This document shows, in pieces, positions 26,337 through 36,700 of a DNA stretch of 43,570 nucleotides. Below the pieces are notes generated by a model. It worked only from the letters and a program-made list of their open reading frames with translations. It did no database searches and was not told where the DNA came from. The translations under genes were made by a program, and so were the position numbers. Each line of letters opens with the position of its first letter. Position 1 is the stretch's first letter. This DNA comes from a virus. Location: the IMG/VR virus record IMGVR_UViG_3300030099_002399, positions 1 to 43,570 of that record, one strand, 5' to 3'.

Positions 26337-28641
26337 GTTCGACAAGGGTAGTCTAATCTCAGGCTACGCTGGTCATCTATTCCAAAACGCCCTTGGTATT
26401 CCGAGACAATCCTGCGACATCAGATTGCTCAATACCTTGGGCGAAGGTTTTCTCCCCGACACAAAAGTAATTTTGTTGTTGGGCGAGAAGGCTCTTAAAA
26501 CTTTCAAGAACTCAAAACTCGGTGGTCAACGTGGCTGTCCTTGGATTGTACATGGACGCACCTACATTGCTACGTTCGCTCCGCAAAATGCCATTGATCG
26601 TAAGGCATACTTCAATCCGCTTGCGCACGAAACCGAGTACGATTACGACGAAACCGAGAGACACGGCAAAACCAAACGATCCAACTGGCGATACTGGATG
26701 CAACGGGATGTATCAAAAGCTGCTGGTTATCTCAAGACTCCACCTAATCCTATCGAAGGTGAGAGTGACATCTATCCCAAAGCATCCGAAGTTATAGATT
26801 TACTAACAAACACTAAAGGCAAGGATATGTTCTTTGACATCGAGACAAATCCTAGCCTTGAGATGACTTGTTTCGGATTCTCGTTTGGCGGCAAAGGTTA
26901 CTGCGTACCAATGCTGCGAATAAACTACTACCATTACGACGAGACTCACCAAATTTTACGCGCACTTGCTGTTGCATTCAGAGACAACACAGTAGTCATA
27001 CACAACGCACTCTTTGACTTGTTTGTCCTTGTGTATCGCTATGGGATTCCTGCGCCTCGCAAAGTCTACGATACAATGCTGGCGCATCACAGGCTGTTCC
27101 CCGAAATAGAGAAGTCTCTCGGACATTGCATATCACTTTACACAGATCAACCTTATCACAAGAACGAAGGTTGTTACAATCCGCAGAACGCAGGAGAGTT
27201 TGATCGACTCTATGAATACAACATTAAAGATGTACTCACGATGGCGTTGATTAAACCATCCATTGACGAACTTGCAGTTACGATGGGCGCAACTAAATCC
27301 ATTGAACAGGCTAACTCAATGGTAGTGCCGTACCTTACTGCGATGTGTCAGGGACTCCGCATCAATACAGCAGAGAAGAAGAAGATTCTGATGCGCAACG
27401 AGCGACACAAGAATCAACTTCGTAGAATGCTGAGTCTCCTTGTCGGTCACGATCTAAATCCAAACAGCCCGAAGCAAGTGTCTGTCTATTTGTATGACCG
27501 AATGAAGCTCAAGAAACCGGCGAAGGATTTAACAAACGAGAAGACTCTGCTTCAACATCGACTCAAATATGATCTTCCAGCGATCTCAATAATTCTCAAG
27601 TACCGATCAATCGCCAAGGAGTCAGGCCAACTCAAGTACAATCCTTATGATGGTCTATACAACGTACCAATGGTTGATCGAATCACGACTTCGTACAATT
27701 TGGCTGGTACATCTACATTCAGATTGGCAAGTCGCAAGCTACTCGGTCGCTGGGGTACGAACATCCAGAATATACCAAAGAAGTTGCGGCATCTGTTCAT
27801 CGCTGACGAAGGCAAGGTTCTTGTGCAAGCTGATCAAGCAGGAGCAGAGGCGATGATCGTTGGCTACTTATGTACACAAGGCAACTTCCGCACACTATTC
27901 CTTGAAGGCATCAAGTCTCATGTGTTTGTTGCCATGCGCTTGTTTCCCGATGTCTGGTCTGCTGAACTTGGTAGAAGCATCGACGAATTCTGCGAAGCCC
28001 CCATCCATGAACTCAAGAACATCAAGGGTTGGGATGAACTCAACAATGTAATTAAGGATAGCGACAATTGGACTGCTGATAAACGCTATTACTTCATGGC
28101 CAAGATGGTATGCCATGCATCGAACTATGGTATGAAGGCTCCGACATTTCGCACGAATATGTTGCAGAAGTCTCAGGGCGCAATCGCTCTTGAGTCAAAG
28201 GAGGCTAAACGATTTCTCAATACCTATCACAAGTTGTTCCCTGAGATAAACCAATGGCACAACGAGACTGTCGAGCGACTCAAGGAAACGCGAACGCTCA
28301 AGAACCTGTTTGGCTATCCCCGATACTTCACCGGCATCATTGATGAATCAATGTACAAGGAAGCGTATGCATTCGTGCCTCAATCGACTGTCGGATGTAT
28401 TACGAACCTAGCATTTGTCGAGCTACAGAACCGACAAGATTTGCAAGAGTTAGGAGTTGACGTACTCCAGAACAACCATGATAGTGTGCTGCTTCAATGC
28501 GCACCTGAGCATTCAGAATTCGTTGCCCAAGAAGCAATGAAACATCTGAATCGTGAAATGATTTCTCCCCGTGGCGAACGATTCTCCATGAGATCAGAAG
28601 CAATGATCGGGGATAACTGGAAGGAAATGATAGATGTCTAA
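26275..28641 (+). CDS. Family A DNA polymerase with degenerate UDG-like N-terminus
   Basis: A 788-aa replicative polymerase. Residues about 13-110 resemble a family 4-type uracil-DNA glycosylase fold (VILESPSRFDKGSL, GYAGHLFQNAL, ILLLGEKALK, YIATFAPQNAI), but the usual His of the HPxxxxR motif is Ala, so activity is doubtful. The 3'-5' exonuclease follows: DIE at 188-190, HNALFD with D248, YNIKD with D319. Polymerase motif A is ADQAGAEA with D520, motif B AKMVCHASNYG with K610 and H614 at the position equivalent to E. coli F762, and motif C NNHDSVLLQ with D736. All catalytic acids are present. GTG start; ends inside the next small gene. Confidence 0.95.
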   Translation: MRHKPSLKYSGLTVILESPSRFDKGSLISGYAGHLFQNALGIPRQSCDIRLLNTLGEGFLPDTKVILLLGEKALKTFKNSKLGGQRGCPWIVHGRTYIATFAPQNAIDRKAYFNPLAHETEYDYDETERHGKTKRSNWRYWMQRDVSKAAGYLKTPPNPIEGESDIYPKASEVIDLLTNTKGKDMFFDIETNPSLEMTCFGFSFGGKGYCVPMLRINYYHYDETHQILRALAVAFRDNTVVIHNALFDLFVLVYRYGIPAPRKVYDTMLAHHRLFPEIEKSLGHCISLYTDQPYHKNEGCYNPQNAGEFDRLYEYNIKDVLTMALIKPSIDELAVTMGATKSIEQANSMVVPYLTAMCQGLRINTAEKKKILMRNERHKNQLRRMLSLLVGHDLNPNSPKQVSVYLYDRMKLKKPAKDLTNEKTLLQHRLKYDLPAISIILKYRSIAKESGQLKYNPYDGLYNVPMVDRITTSYNLAGTSTFRLASRKLLGRWGTNIQNIPKKLRHLFIADEGKVLVQADQAGAEAMIVGYLCTQGNFRTLFLEGIKSHVFVAMRLFPDVWSAELGRSIDEFCEAPIHELKNIKGWDELNNVIKDSDNWTADKRYYFMAKMVCHASNYGMKAPTFRTNMLQKSQGAIALESKEAKRFLNTYHKLFPEINQWHNETVERLKETRTLKNLFGYPRYFTGIIDESMYKEAYAFVPQSTVGCITNLAFVELQNRQDLQELGVDVLQNNHDSVLLQCAPEHSEFVAQEAMKHLNREMISPRGERFSMRSEAMIGDNWKEMIDV

Positions 28642-28819
28642 ACCAACAATAAGCTACAACGTGGGAGATACTGATGTAAGTGTCTCAATTGATAACTTCT
28701 TCGATGGAGATGAAAACCAACCTATACTATTCATCACGGTAAACGGGACGCTACATCCTGCTTTAACCTTTGAGCAGTATTCAATAATCGCAAAACTAAT
28801 AGAAACACTTGATGACTAA
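28634..28819 (+). CDS. Small beta-type hypothetical protein (61 aa)
   Basis: Starts MSKPTISYNVGDTDVSVSID at an ATG 8 bases before the polymerase stop. Short and beta-rich (PILFITVNGTLHPALTF) with a C-terminal helix. It overlaps the ATPase gene by 8 bases. No family recognised. Confidence 0.55.
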   Translation: MSKPTISYNVGDTDVSVSIDNFFDGDENQPILFITVNGTLHPALTFEQYSIIAKLIETLDD

Positions 28820-30050
28820 TCTTGAGAAGTGGCGGCACTATCTCAAAGATTTGGAATCACCCGATCTATTTATTGATTGGAGTTTCTACAGTTTGATAAG
28901 TGCTGCGTTACAGAGGCGAGTCTGGTTGTATCCAGACTCAATGTCTATATATCCGAACATCTTTACGTTGCTTGTCGGGCCTCCTGCTGCTGGTAAGTCT
29001 CGCGTGATCTCGCAAGTTACCGACATCATAAAGAGCGAGAAGCTGATGGAATTCGACGTTGAGAAAAACGAGATGGTTCCGATGTATCCTTACGGTGCAG
29101 ATACAACTACGCAAGAATCGTTGCTTCGTTATATGCGTGATGATTGTATGCGGACGTTTACGATACCCGATACTCGTCTTGGTGGAAGTGCGCTCAAGAA
29201 CAAGTCGCATCATTCCATCTGCTTTATGATTGAGGAACTCGGTGTACTCTTTCGTAAGAACTCCGAGGACATGGTGAATATGCTGAACCAGTTTTATGAT
29301 TCACGCAGCTATCATTACAAGAGTAAACACCAAGGCTCGGACGACATCACGAACATCTGCGTAACAATGCTGGGAGGAACAACACCTTCATTCATTCGCG
29401 AAGCATTTAGTGATAGGATTATTTCGCAGGGTTTTACTTCTCGCGTCATCATTGTATTCGGTCACGCACCTAGATTCTTTCGTCAGTTTCCCGGTCTATC
29501 GGACGAGCAGATACGTTGCCGTAACGACATTATCAGTTGGCTGTATGCGATGCGCAAAATCTCAGGTGAATGTAAGTTGGATGACGAAGCGTCTGAGTGG
29601 CACAAGCATCTTTATGAGTCAGGAGAATTATCTGACAAGCGTGTGAATAAAGATCCGCGACTCGATAATTATTATGGCAGGAAGAATGTTCATCTGTTGA
29701 AGACTGCTATGCTGATGCATTTCGCTGATAGCACGACGAAGGAGATTTCATTGTCGCAGATCAAACGTGCATTCAAGTTGTTGACTATAACGGAACACAA
29801 GATGCATGAAGCGTTTAATACTGTTGGACGTAATCCGATTGGTGAAATCACCAAGCACATTTTAAGATATATTATTGACTCGGACTCAGGCGTTCGCTAC
29901 AAAAAGTTATGGCTGAAATTTGTATCTGAAGTTACGAAACAGGAACTAGACCAAGTATTAGAGTTCCTTGTAACTACGGAGCAAATTGAGAATACCGGAG
30001 GATGGTTTAGACCCTTGGTTGACGATGTTTACGATAGCCTTAACTTCTAA
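28812..30050 (+). CDS. DUF3987/YfjI-type ATPase, probable replicative helicase
   Basis: A 412-aa ATPase starting MTNLEKWRHYLKDLESPDLF. Walker A GPPAAGKS is near residue 56, in TLLVGPPAAGKSRVISQVTD, the DUF3987 pattern. Downstream are SICFMIEELGVLFRK (Walker B-like), a LNQFYDSRSYHYKSK segment and TTPSFIREAFSDRIISQGFT SR, the family's sensor region. The C-terminus is a small winged-helix-like domain. In several phages this family replaces the DnaB-type helicase; with PolA next to it and no other helicase or primase in the window, it is the best helicase candidate here. No separate primase is seen. Confidence 0.78.
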   Translation: MTNLEKWRHYLKDLESPDLFIDWSFYSLISAALQRRVWLYPDSMSIYPNIFTLLVGPPAAGKSRVISQVTDIIKSEKLMEFDVEKNEMVPMYPYGADTTTQESLLRYMRDDCMRTFTIPDTRLGGSALKNKSHHSICFMIEELGVLFRKNSEDMVNMLNQFYDSRSYHYKSKHQGSDDITNICVTMLGGTTPSFIREAFSDRIISQGFTSRVIIVFGHAPRFFRQFPGLSDEQIRCRNDIISWLYAMRKISGECKLDDEASEWHKHLYESGELSDKRVNKDPRLDNYYGRKNVHLLKTAMLMHFADSTTKEISLSQIKRAFKLLTITEHKMHEAFNTVGRNPIGEITKHILRYIIDSDSGVRYKKLWLKFVSEVTKQELDQVLEFLVTTEQIENTGGWFRPLVDDVYDSLNF

Positions 30051-30125
30051 ACTGGGTCAGGCATTTGTAGCGATGTCTGTTTGCGGGTCTTGTTTTTCTT
30101 GGTTTTCCAAGGCTCGACCAGTTTT

Positions 30126-30332
30126 ATGAAACCGCCAAGAGGAACAACACATCTGCGTCTTGATACAAACGGCAAACGTGCCGTTGAACTAATCAAAGAT
30201 AAAGATTGTATGGCAGGATGCGAGGGTAAGATTACTTACCTGCGGAAGCAGGGTAAGTCTTATAAAGAACTAGGCTCATTCGACTTTGATGGTAGCCTTG
30301 AGTCTTTCAGCCAACTCGATAGCGCGGAGTAG
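30126..30332 (+). CDS. Small basic hypothetical protein ending the plus-strand block (68 aa)
   Basis: Starts MKPPRGTTHLRLDTNGKRAV at 30126; a longer form from an upstream TTG (30081) adds a hydrophobic stretch but is less likely. Contains CMAGCEGKITYLRKQGKSYK and ends acidic. It overlaps the minus-strand 41-aa frame by 57 bases, a convergent overlap at the boundary of early and late regions. No terminator was found here. No family recognised. Confidence 0.5.
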   Translation: MKPPRGTTHLRLDTNGKRAVELIKDKDCMAGCEGKITYLRKQGKSYKELGSFDFDGSLESFSQLDSAE

Positions 30333-30401
30333 AATCTTACGCTGACCTCTAGTCTTTGCGATTTGTAGTGCTTCATGTAGGTTTTCTATTAATTCATTCA
30401 T
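30276..30401 (-). CDS. Small helical protein coupled to the nuclease gene (41 aa)
   Basis: A minus-strand frame starting MNELIENLHEALQIAKTRGQ whose ATG overlaps the nuclease TGA (ATGA), so it looks like the last gene of the late operon. It is one amphipathic helix pair with a basic middle (RGQRKILLRA). It converges with the plus-strand 68-aa gene; one of the two may be untranslated. No family recognised. Confidence 0.45.
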   Translation of the reverse strand: MNELIENLHEALQIAKTRGQRKILLRAIELAERLKATIKVE

Positions 30402-30790
30402 CGTAGCAAGTCCCATGCGCCTTCGTATTCGTGATACTTCTTGCCGTCTCTAAATATCTTCAAAGTCTTCGTAGTAACATCCTCTACTGGCACGATCCAA
30501 AAGCGGTTGCCATCAATAACACAACAAATGAAAAAATCAATGTGTTCTTTCGTGTACGCTTCTTTATTAAAGTTGCCGTGACTTAGACTAAACGAGTAAT
30601 GCGGCCCGTGATGTTGAACTGTTAATGAAACTTTCTCAGTACACTTAACTTGAATACGACAAAAGTGATGAGACTTTTCTGCAATTAAATCGTAATGACA
30701 ATTATCTCCGTAAGGAAAGGACACGTTCCAATCACGTTGCATCAACTCTTGCGCAACGATAAGCTCCCCCCTTGCCCCCAATGTCTTCAC
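30398..30790 (-). CDS. PD-(D/E)XK endonuclease (PDDEXK_11-like)
   Basis: A 130-aa nuclease. GARGELIVAQELM (E9), YDLIAEKS (D34) and RIQVK (Q47-V48-K49) give the E...D...QxK triad of the restriction-endonuclease-like fold; the order and size match small Holliday-junction- or intron-type PDDEXK proteins such as PDDEXK_11. Metal-dependent DNA cleavage is expected. It ends the late operon, next to the 2020-aa ejection protein, so it may act on host DNA after entry or on packaging intermediates; that is inferred from position. Confidence 0.82.
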   Translation of the reverse strand: MKTLGARGELIVAQELMQRDWNVSFPYGDNCHYDLIAEKSHHFCRIQVKCTEKVSLTVQHHGPHYSFSLSHGNFNKEAYTKEHIDFFICCVIDGNRFWIVPVEDVTTKTLKIFRDGKKYHEYEGAWDLLR

Positions 30791-33700
30791 AACAACTTAC
30801 CTTTAGATCCGATGTATCTATAGATGAGTGCTTTCTTTTGTTCCTTTAGTCTCTCGAAATCTTTCTCAGTTTTGATTAAGCCTTCTGCCTGTTCCCGCTC
30901 AATGATTGTACCGGCCAGCATCTTTGAACCAAACTTCCGAGATAACATTGCGCCCTTCTCGCTTCGGTTGACTGTTGCCAAGTCGGGGAACCTCGCTAGA
31001 TCAGCTTTGCTTGGTTCGATTCCAAGGTACTGAATACGATCCTTCTGCCTTACATACTCTCTGGTAGATGGTAACGCAGGAGTTGTTCTCCAGTTGCCCG
31101 TCCAAAGTGCATTTAGATTATTCTTAAATGCAAGTTGTTGTGCAGCAAGATTGTCTGGATGTTTCTGCATCGCATCACGCGCTGCTTCACGAACTGCTGC
31201 TGGTAGAAGTTTTCTTGCGTCAGCTATGTTGTTGGCTTTTCTGAATTCCCTTCGTGCTGGGTTTGTGTATTCATTGCCGACATCTGATGGAACTGCTTGA
31301 GCGTCTTTATCTGTTGTCAGTCGCTCCCACTTACGCAGACTCGCCCGTGCGTTAAACTCAGACATATCTTCAGACAACAGCAGATGATTTGCTGCGTAAC
31401 GAGTTGTCTGATTCAAGTCAGTAAATGTTTTGCGGATAAACTTTGTCCAGACTGTTCCGAAGTTCTCGCCTGTCATTTCGCCTGACGAAAAGAACTTGGA
31501 GAAGTCTTGTACAATCTTTGATGCTTGATCGAACGCAGGGAAAGTAAAGCCGCCGGGAATACCATCCATTACACCAAATCGCGAAGTCTTGACTAGGTCA
31601 TAAATCAACGCGGACTGAAACCCAAAGAAACCTGCGTACTGCATGGAGTTAAGAACAGCATAAGCTAGTTCCTTATCGTTCTCCATGTGTAATGCTTCTA
31701 TGATCTTTGGATCGCTTTGCATCTTGTTCGCAATCTGCTCCGAGATATACTTTAATGCTTCGCCTCCAATGACTGCACCAATCGTTGCTTTAACTAATGG
31801 CAATGGATCGCCCTGAGTCTTCAATGGGCCGATGACATCCTTGACCATGCGGTCTGATTTCTCGATAGACCAACGTGACAATGAAGTCACCATGCTAAGA
31901 ACACCGCGCTGCGTGAATTTCGGCAACCCTCTTGCATCGTAGGTTCCTTGATTTATCTCAACCCATGCAGCAGCAGCTTTGTCCATCAACTCGTCTGGTG
32001 CTTTAGTGCCGCGACCAACATAGTCCATCAAGTTCTGCTTCTTGCCGTTGATGACAACGTCACCCATCTGCTTCTGTAAATTGTTTAGCAGTCTGTTTGC
32101 AGTCCAATCTGTTGTGATTGCATCGAGTGGACGCATATGAAGTGCGGCCCAAGTAATCTGCTTGCCGAACGCAAACTGTAATGCGCGAGTACCTTGCTCA
32201 AGAATGTTACGACCACCAACACGAAGCGCAGTATCAGCGGCTCGGTTTGCGTAATCAGCAATCCGATTGATACTCTCAGCCTTATACTCAAGATTGTTTA
32301 AGTTGGTCTTGTTGATTCCATACTCAAAACTCTTGCGCCATGCATCTCGTATATCCAACAAGTGAGTTGCAAGAATTGGTAAGTCCTGCAACCTCATGTA
32401 AGGCAAAGCAAATAAGTAAGACGAAAAGAAATCACGAACACCAGCACCAGCACCCAACCAACTAGATGTAACTAACCTATTGAATGTACGAATGGCTAGA
32501 TCATAACCTTCGTAGTATCCGATGTAGTTCTCCATGACTGCCTCGATCTCGTTTGAGTCATAGAGTGCCTTGCCGCTTTTTACTTTGATGTTTTCCTTGT
32601 CGTATGTTGGCAGATTGAACGGGCCTCCGTTCTCCATGCCGTCAAGGTCATACTCTGTAATGTACTTACCTTCTTGATCTGGCATACCAAGAATCTGTCT
32701 GGCTTTCGGATCAAGTTCTATGTGTTTGAACATCGCCATGTCTTTAGCAAAGCGAACAACGTAACGAGTCATACGCTGAACTGCGTTTGCCTCAACCCAA
32801 GCAGCAGGAATACCTAGCTTGCCTGTCGCAACACGGAGTGCCTTGAACTTGTGTGAACCTATCTGCTTGTCGGTCGCTCTTAATGCGCCAGCAAAATTAT
32901 CAAAAAGTATCTCTAGCTTCTCGTCGTTGGTCTTACCCTTTTCACTTGGTAGCGAAACATTGTCACTCTCATCCTTGATTCCTGCTTCCTCTGACTGCTT
33001 GACTGCGTCATTAAATTCTTCGTCAGACATATCCTTGGATATGGACTTCCAGTAATCAATGAGTTGCTTCTTTAATTCTTGATACTCTTTGCTTTGCTTC
33101 TCGCCTCGCATCAAGATTCGGCGTTTGTCTTGAGCAATAATTTCAGGAGTATATTCAAGTGTGTGTTGACCGGGAACATACTGTGGCTCTCCGTTGCGAT
33201 AAACCGCAACTTTCAATCCAAGGTCATTCTGTAATGTACGAGTATCACGATAAACGCTTTCTATCATACGATCATAGTAACGTATGCGTGCGTTACTGTT
33301 GTATGCTTTAGCTAGATCATCATCTATCTTGTCAATTAAACCTAGCTTTGTGTGCCAACGCTCTGTCTGGTATCGGCCTAACGTAGCCATTTCGTCGCCT
33401 GACAAATGCACTTCGCTTAACGCAAGCATGGTTCGTTCTAGGTAACGACCAACCATCTCACGTTCTTCTGCGTGTACTGATTCAAATTTTGACGCGATGT
33501 ACCCTGCCAGTTCCTTGGACTTGCCTTCACCAAGTTCACGAATCCGATCTATAACAGGACGAAAGTTTCTTGTGAATCTTCTACCAAGTTGCCATGTACT
33601 TGGTTCACCAAAGTTTGGTGCAGGAATTCTGCTGTATCGTTTCTGTTCATAACGATCTACACCAGACAATCCTTTCGGAGTTGAATCCATTGGGATTGGA

Positions 33701-36700
33701 GTCTCTTCATCAATCTTACCAATTGGATCAGCACCACTTTCCTCTGACGCTAGTTTGCTGACGCTCCAGAGTTCTTCAAAATCTGTTTGTCTTGGCCTCG
33801 GAGGTTGTGGGTTGTGCGTTAGAATATCGAGCTTTGTACCTACGATTTCCTCGGCAGTTTCGAAAAATTTGCTGCGCATACCACCGGCAAGAACATCATC
33901 AACAGAAATTTTCGTGTCAGCCCACAATGCTTCTAGTCGATCAAACTGGTAGTAGATGGCTGATCCCTCATCTTTGACGCGGTCAAAGATCGTCTTGCTG
34001 CGATCAATTACATTGAAGGTTTCGTCATTGACGAAGTTCTCCAGTATTGCTTGAGGCGACCGTTGCATATCATCAAAGTTCTTACGAACCGATGAACCAG
34101 CAATACCGTAGCTATCAAGTAATGTATCAAAAAATTCTACGTACTCATCGTTGGACATACCAAGTCCATCAACAGGTGCAACACGGCGAGCAAACTCCTG
34201 CTTAACATCAAGAGGCAACGCCTTAAAGATTCCATGCAGCGCATCGCCCTGATGCATGATACGAGTATCGTACTGTTGATAACGACCGATATTGGTTCTG
34301 TAATCGCCTCTTGGTACTTCCAACTCAAGATGGTTTTGGTAGTAACGCAATTTGGCTTTGACTGCATCGTCCAGCTTGTTGTTGGTGTTCAATGCGTAGT
34401 CCATGAACTTGGCTACCATGTAAGGTTCATAGTTCTTAAACCACATACCCGACTTGGCTACCATCTGCCATGCACTAGCCAGTTGATTGTTCATGCGAAC
34501 ATCACCGAGCAACTTGTGATACGTCAGATAACGAGCGAGAGTTGAATCAAAAGTTTCGTTGATTGTCGGAACACCGATAACAATCTTGTCGTTCTCAAAG
34601 TAACCGGCAGCATCTTCTGGTCTGCGTGTGCGTAAAATTATCTGAGGCTTGTTGTCGAGTGACTTGTACAGTTTCTTTAGCGGACTGTTCTTACGCACCG
34701 CATTCATAAACTGATCGAAGTTGGTTTCATCAATCATGTAACCATCAAGATATTCGACGGTTGAGTTGTACGAATGATTTTTATCGAGTGCGATCTTGAA
34801 CTCGTTTAAGTCTTCTGCGTAGTTCTTCGCAAATTCTTTTGGTCGCTCCGGTAATCCAAGAAGTTCTTCAACTTCTTTAGGCATATCAAACACCTCAACC
34901 GATGACTCGTACTTCGTGCCATCAACAGTCTTTGATGCAGTCGCGGCTTGTCCACCAATTTGTTTCGGCTTCTTTATTCCGATGTACTCGGCGTAATCAA
35001 TACCGTCTCTGAGCCAAAGATCGTTATCGAATAAAGCAGCAGGGTCTAGTTCAAGTCTTTGTGCAATGTAATCTAGTATATCGTTTACTGCTGCTTTGCC
35101 GTACTTAACTTTCTGGCCTCGACGAACATCAGCATACCAACGCCGCATCTTATCGAACGTACCTTTCGGTAAATTACGAAGACGCTGCTCAAGTTTTTTA
35201 CCGCCTTCTTCAGCAAGAAACTCATCAAGGTACGCTTCATCCTTCTCAAAGTTGTAGCCTTTCGCCTTAAACTTTTCTTTTACCTTGTTGAGATCAAACG
35301 ATGAATCGTTGCTGAGTAATTCTTTGTACCAACCACGCGCAAGTTTCTGGTCAACCTCGTTAGATGACTCAAACAAATCACGAACAAACCGATGAACAGT
35401 TTCGTGTAATGGTGTCTCAAGGTTGAGATCGTCAAGACTCAAAACCATTTCGGGGTCTGTAACACGATTATTCTTGTTATGCAGAAATCCAAGAGCGCGT
35501 CCTTGTGCATTATCAACTAGCTTGTCTACTGCGACACGCATGGTGATGTTGCGACGATTGGCCAAGTTTCTTGCAGTCTTAAATAAGTCTGCTGGTAGCT
35601 TGGTTTCAATCTCAGCCATCAACTCAGCGCGAGCATCCTCAATGGACTTGTTTTGATTCTGAAGAAACCTCGTAGATACTTCGGCGCGTTTACGCTGATT
35701 AAGTCTGGCGAATGCACGGGCAACATCCTCGTTGGACATTGCTGAAATTTTAGACTCGATCTTCTTCTTACCTTCTTCGCTGATCTTTACTTGATCTTCT
35801 TTAGATGGCTTTTGTTTCTTCTCAAGTTCTCTGAGTGCTTTATCAATCTTCGGGTCTTTGTTGATTTTCTCGAACTCACCCTCAATAGATGTTTTCGGAT
35901 TCTCGGAAGTCTCTCGGATTGCATCAGCATCTTGTTGAACTTTAAGATTTGTTTTAGACGCAGCTTCCAAGTCATCTGCGACTTTTTCAAGCATATCATC
36001 AACAAGAGTCCTACGACCTATCCCTGCGTCTTCACCTTTAACAATTGAACGAGCAAGAAGTGCCTCTTGTACTGGCAAATCTTTAATGTCCTTTAAGTCC
36101 TCGCCTACTTGTATTCCAAATTCAACTGGTCTTTCTGGTGCGTCTGACGGTGGAGGTGCTGTTGTGCCGAGTAACTTGCGCCCAAGACCGAATGGCTCAG
36201 TAAACAATGCGCCGCCTGTCATTGCTGCGCCTAATGCTGTTGGCTGAAAGTCTCCTTCTTGAAGTTGTCTTGCACCTTCTACTGCACCACCGATACCAGC
36301 ACCAACAACTGCCTGACCAACGGCATACTTTGCAGCTTCGGATTGTTTAGCGCGTGTACCAAAACCAGACTTAACTGCTTCGCCTAAACCTTTTGCTGTC
36401 TTTAGTGATGGAGAAACGCCACCGCCAAGACCACCCCCAATAATTTCACCTGTAACTGATGCAATAGGTTGTGCTTTGCGCCCAGCAGCAAGTTCACGCT
36501 CTGTCTCTCTAACTGCTTCTTCACCGCGAATCGCCTCGTCTACTTCTGTCTGAGCTATGTCTCCAGCAATACCACCAACGATTGCGCTACCCAACATACC
36601 AACGCCTTTGGCGATTGCTGTAGGTACATTACGCGCTGGTACTTTTGCAAGTGCCTTACTTGCTGCTGCCATTGCGCCGAGACCAGTAAGACCCGGGACT

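Noticed and set aside
30073-30129. 18-codon frame with CxxC ending at the ATG of the 68-aa gene
   Set aside because: Too short, without start signal or family resemblance; recorded only as a possible leader peptide.
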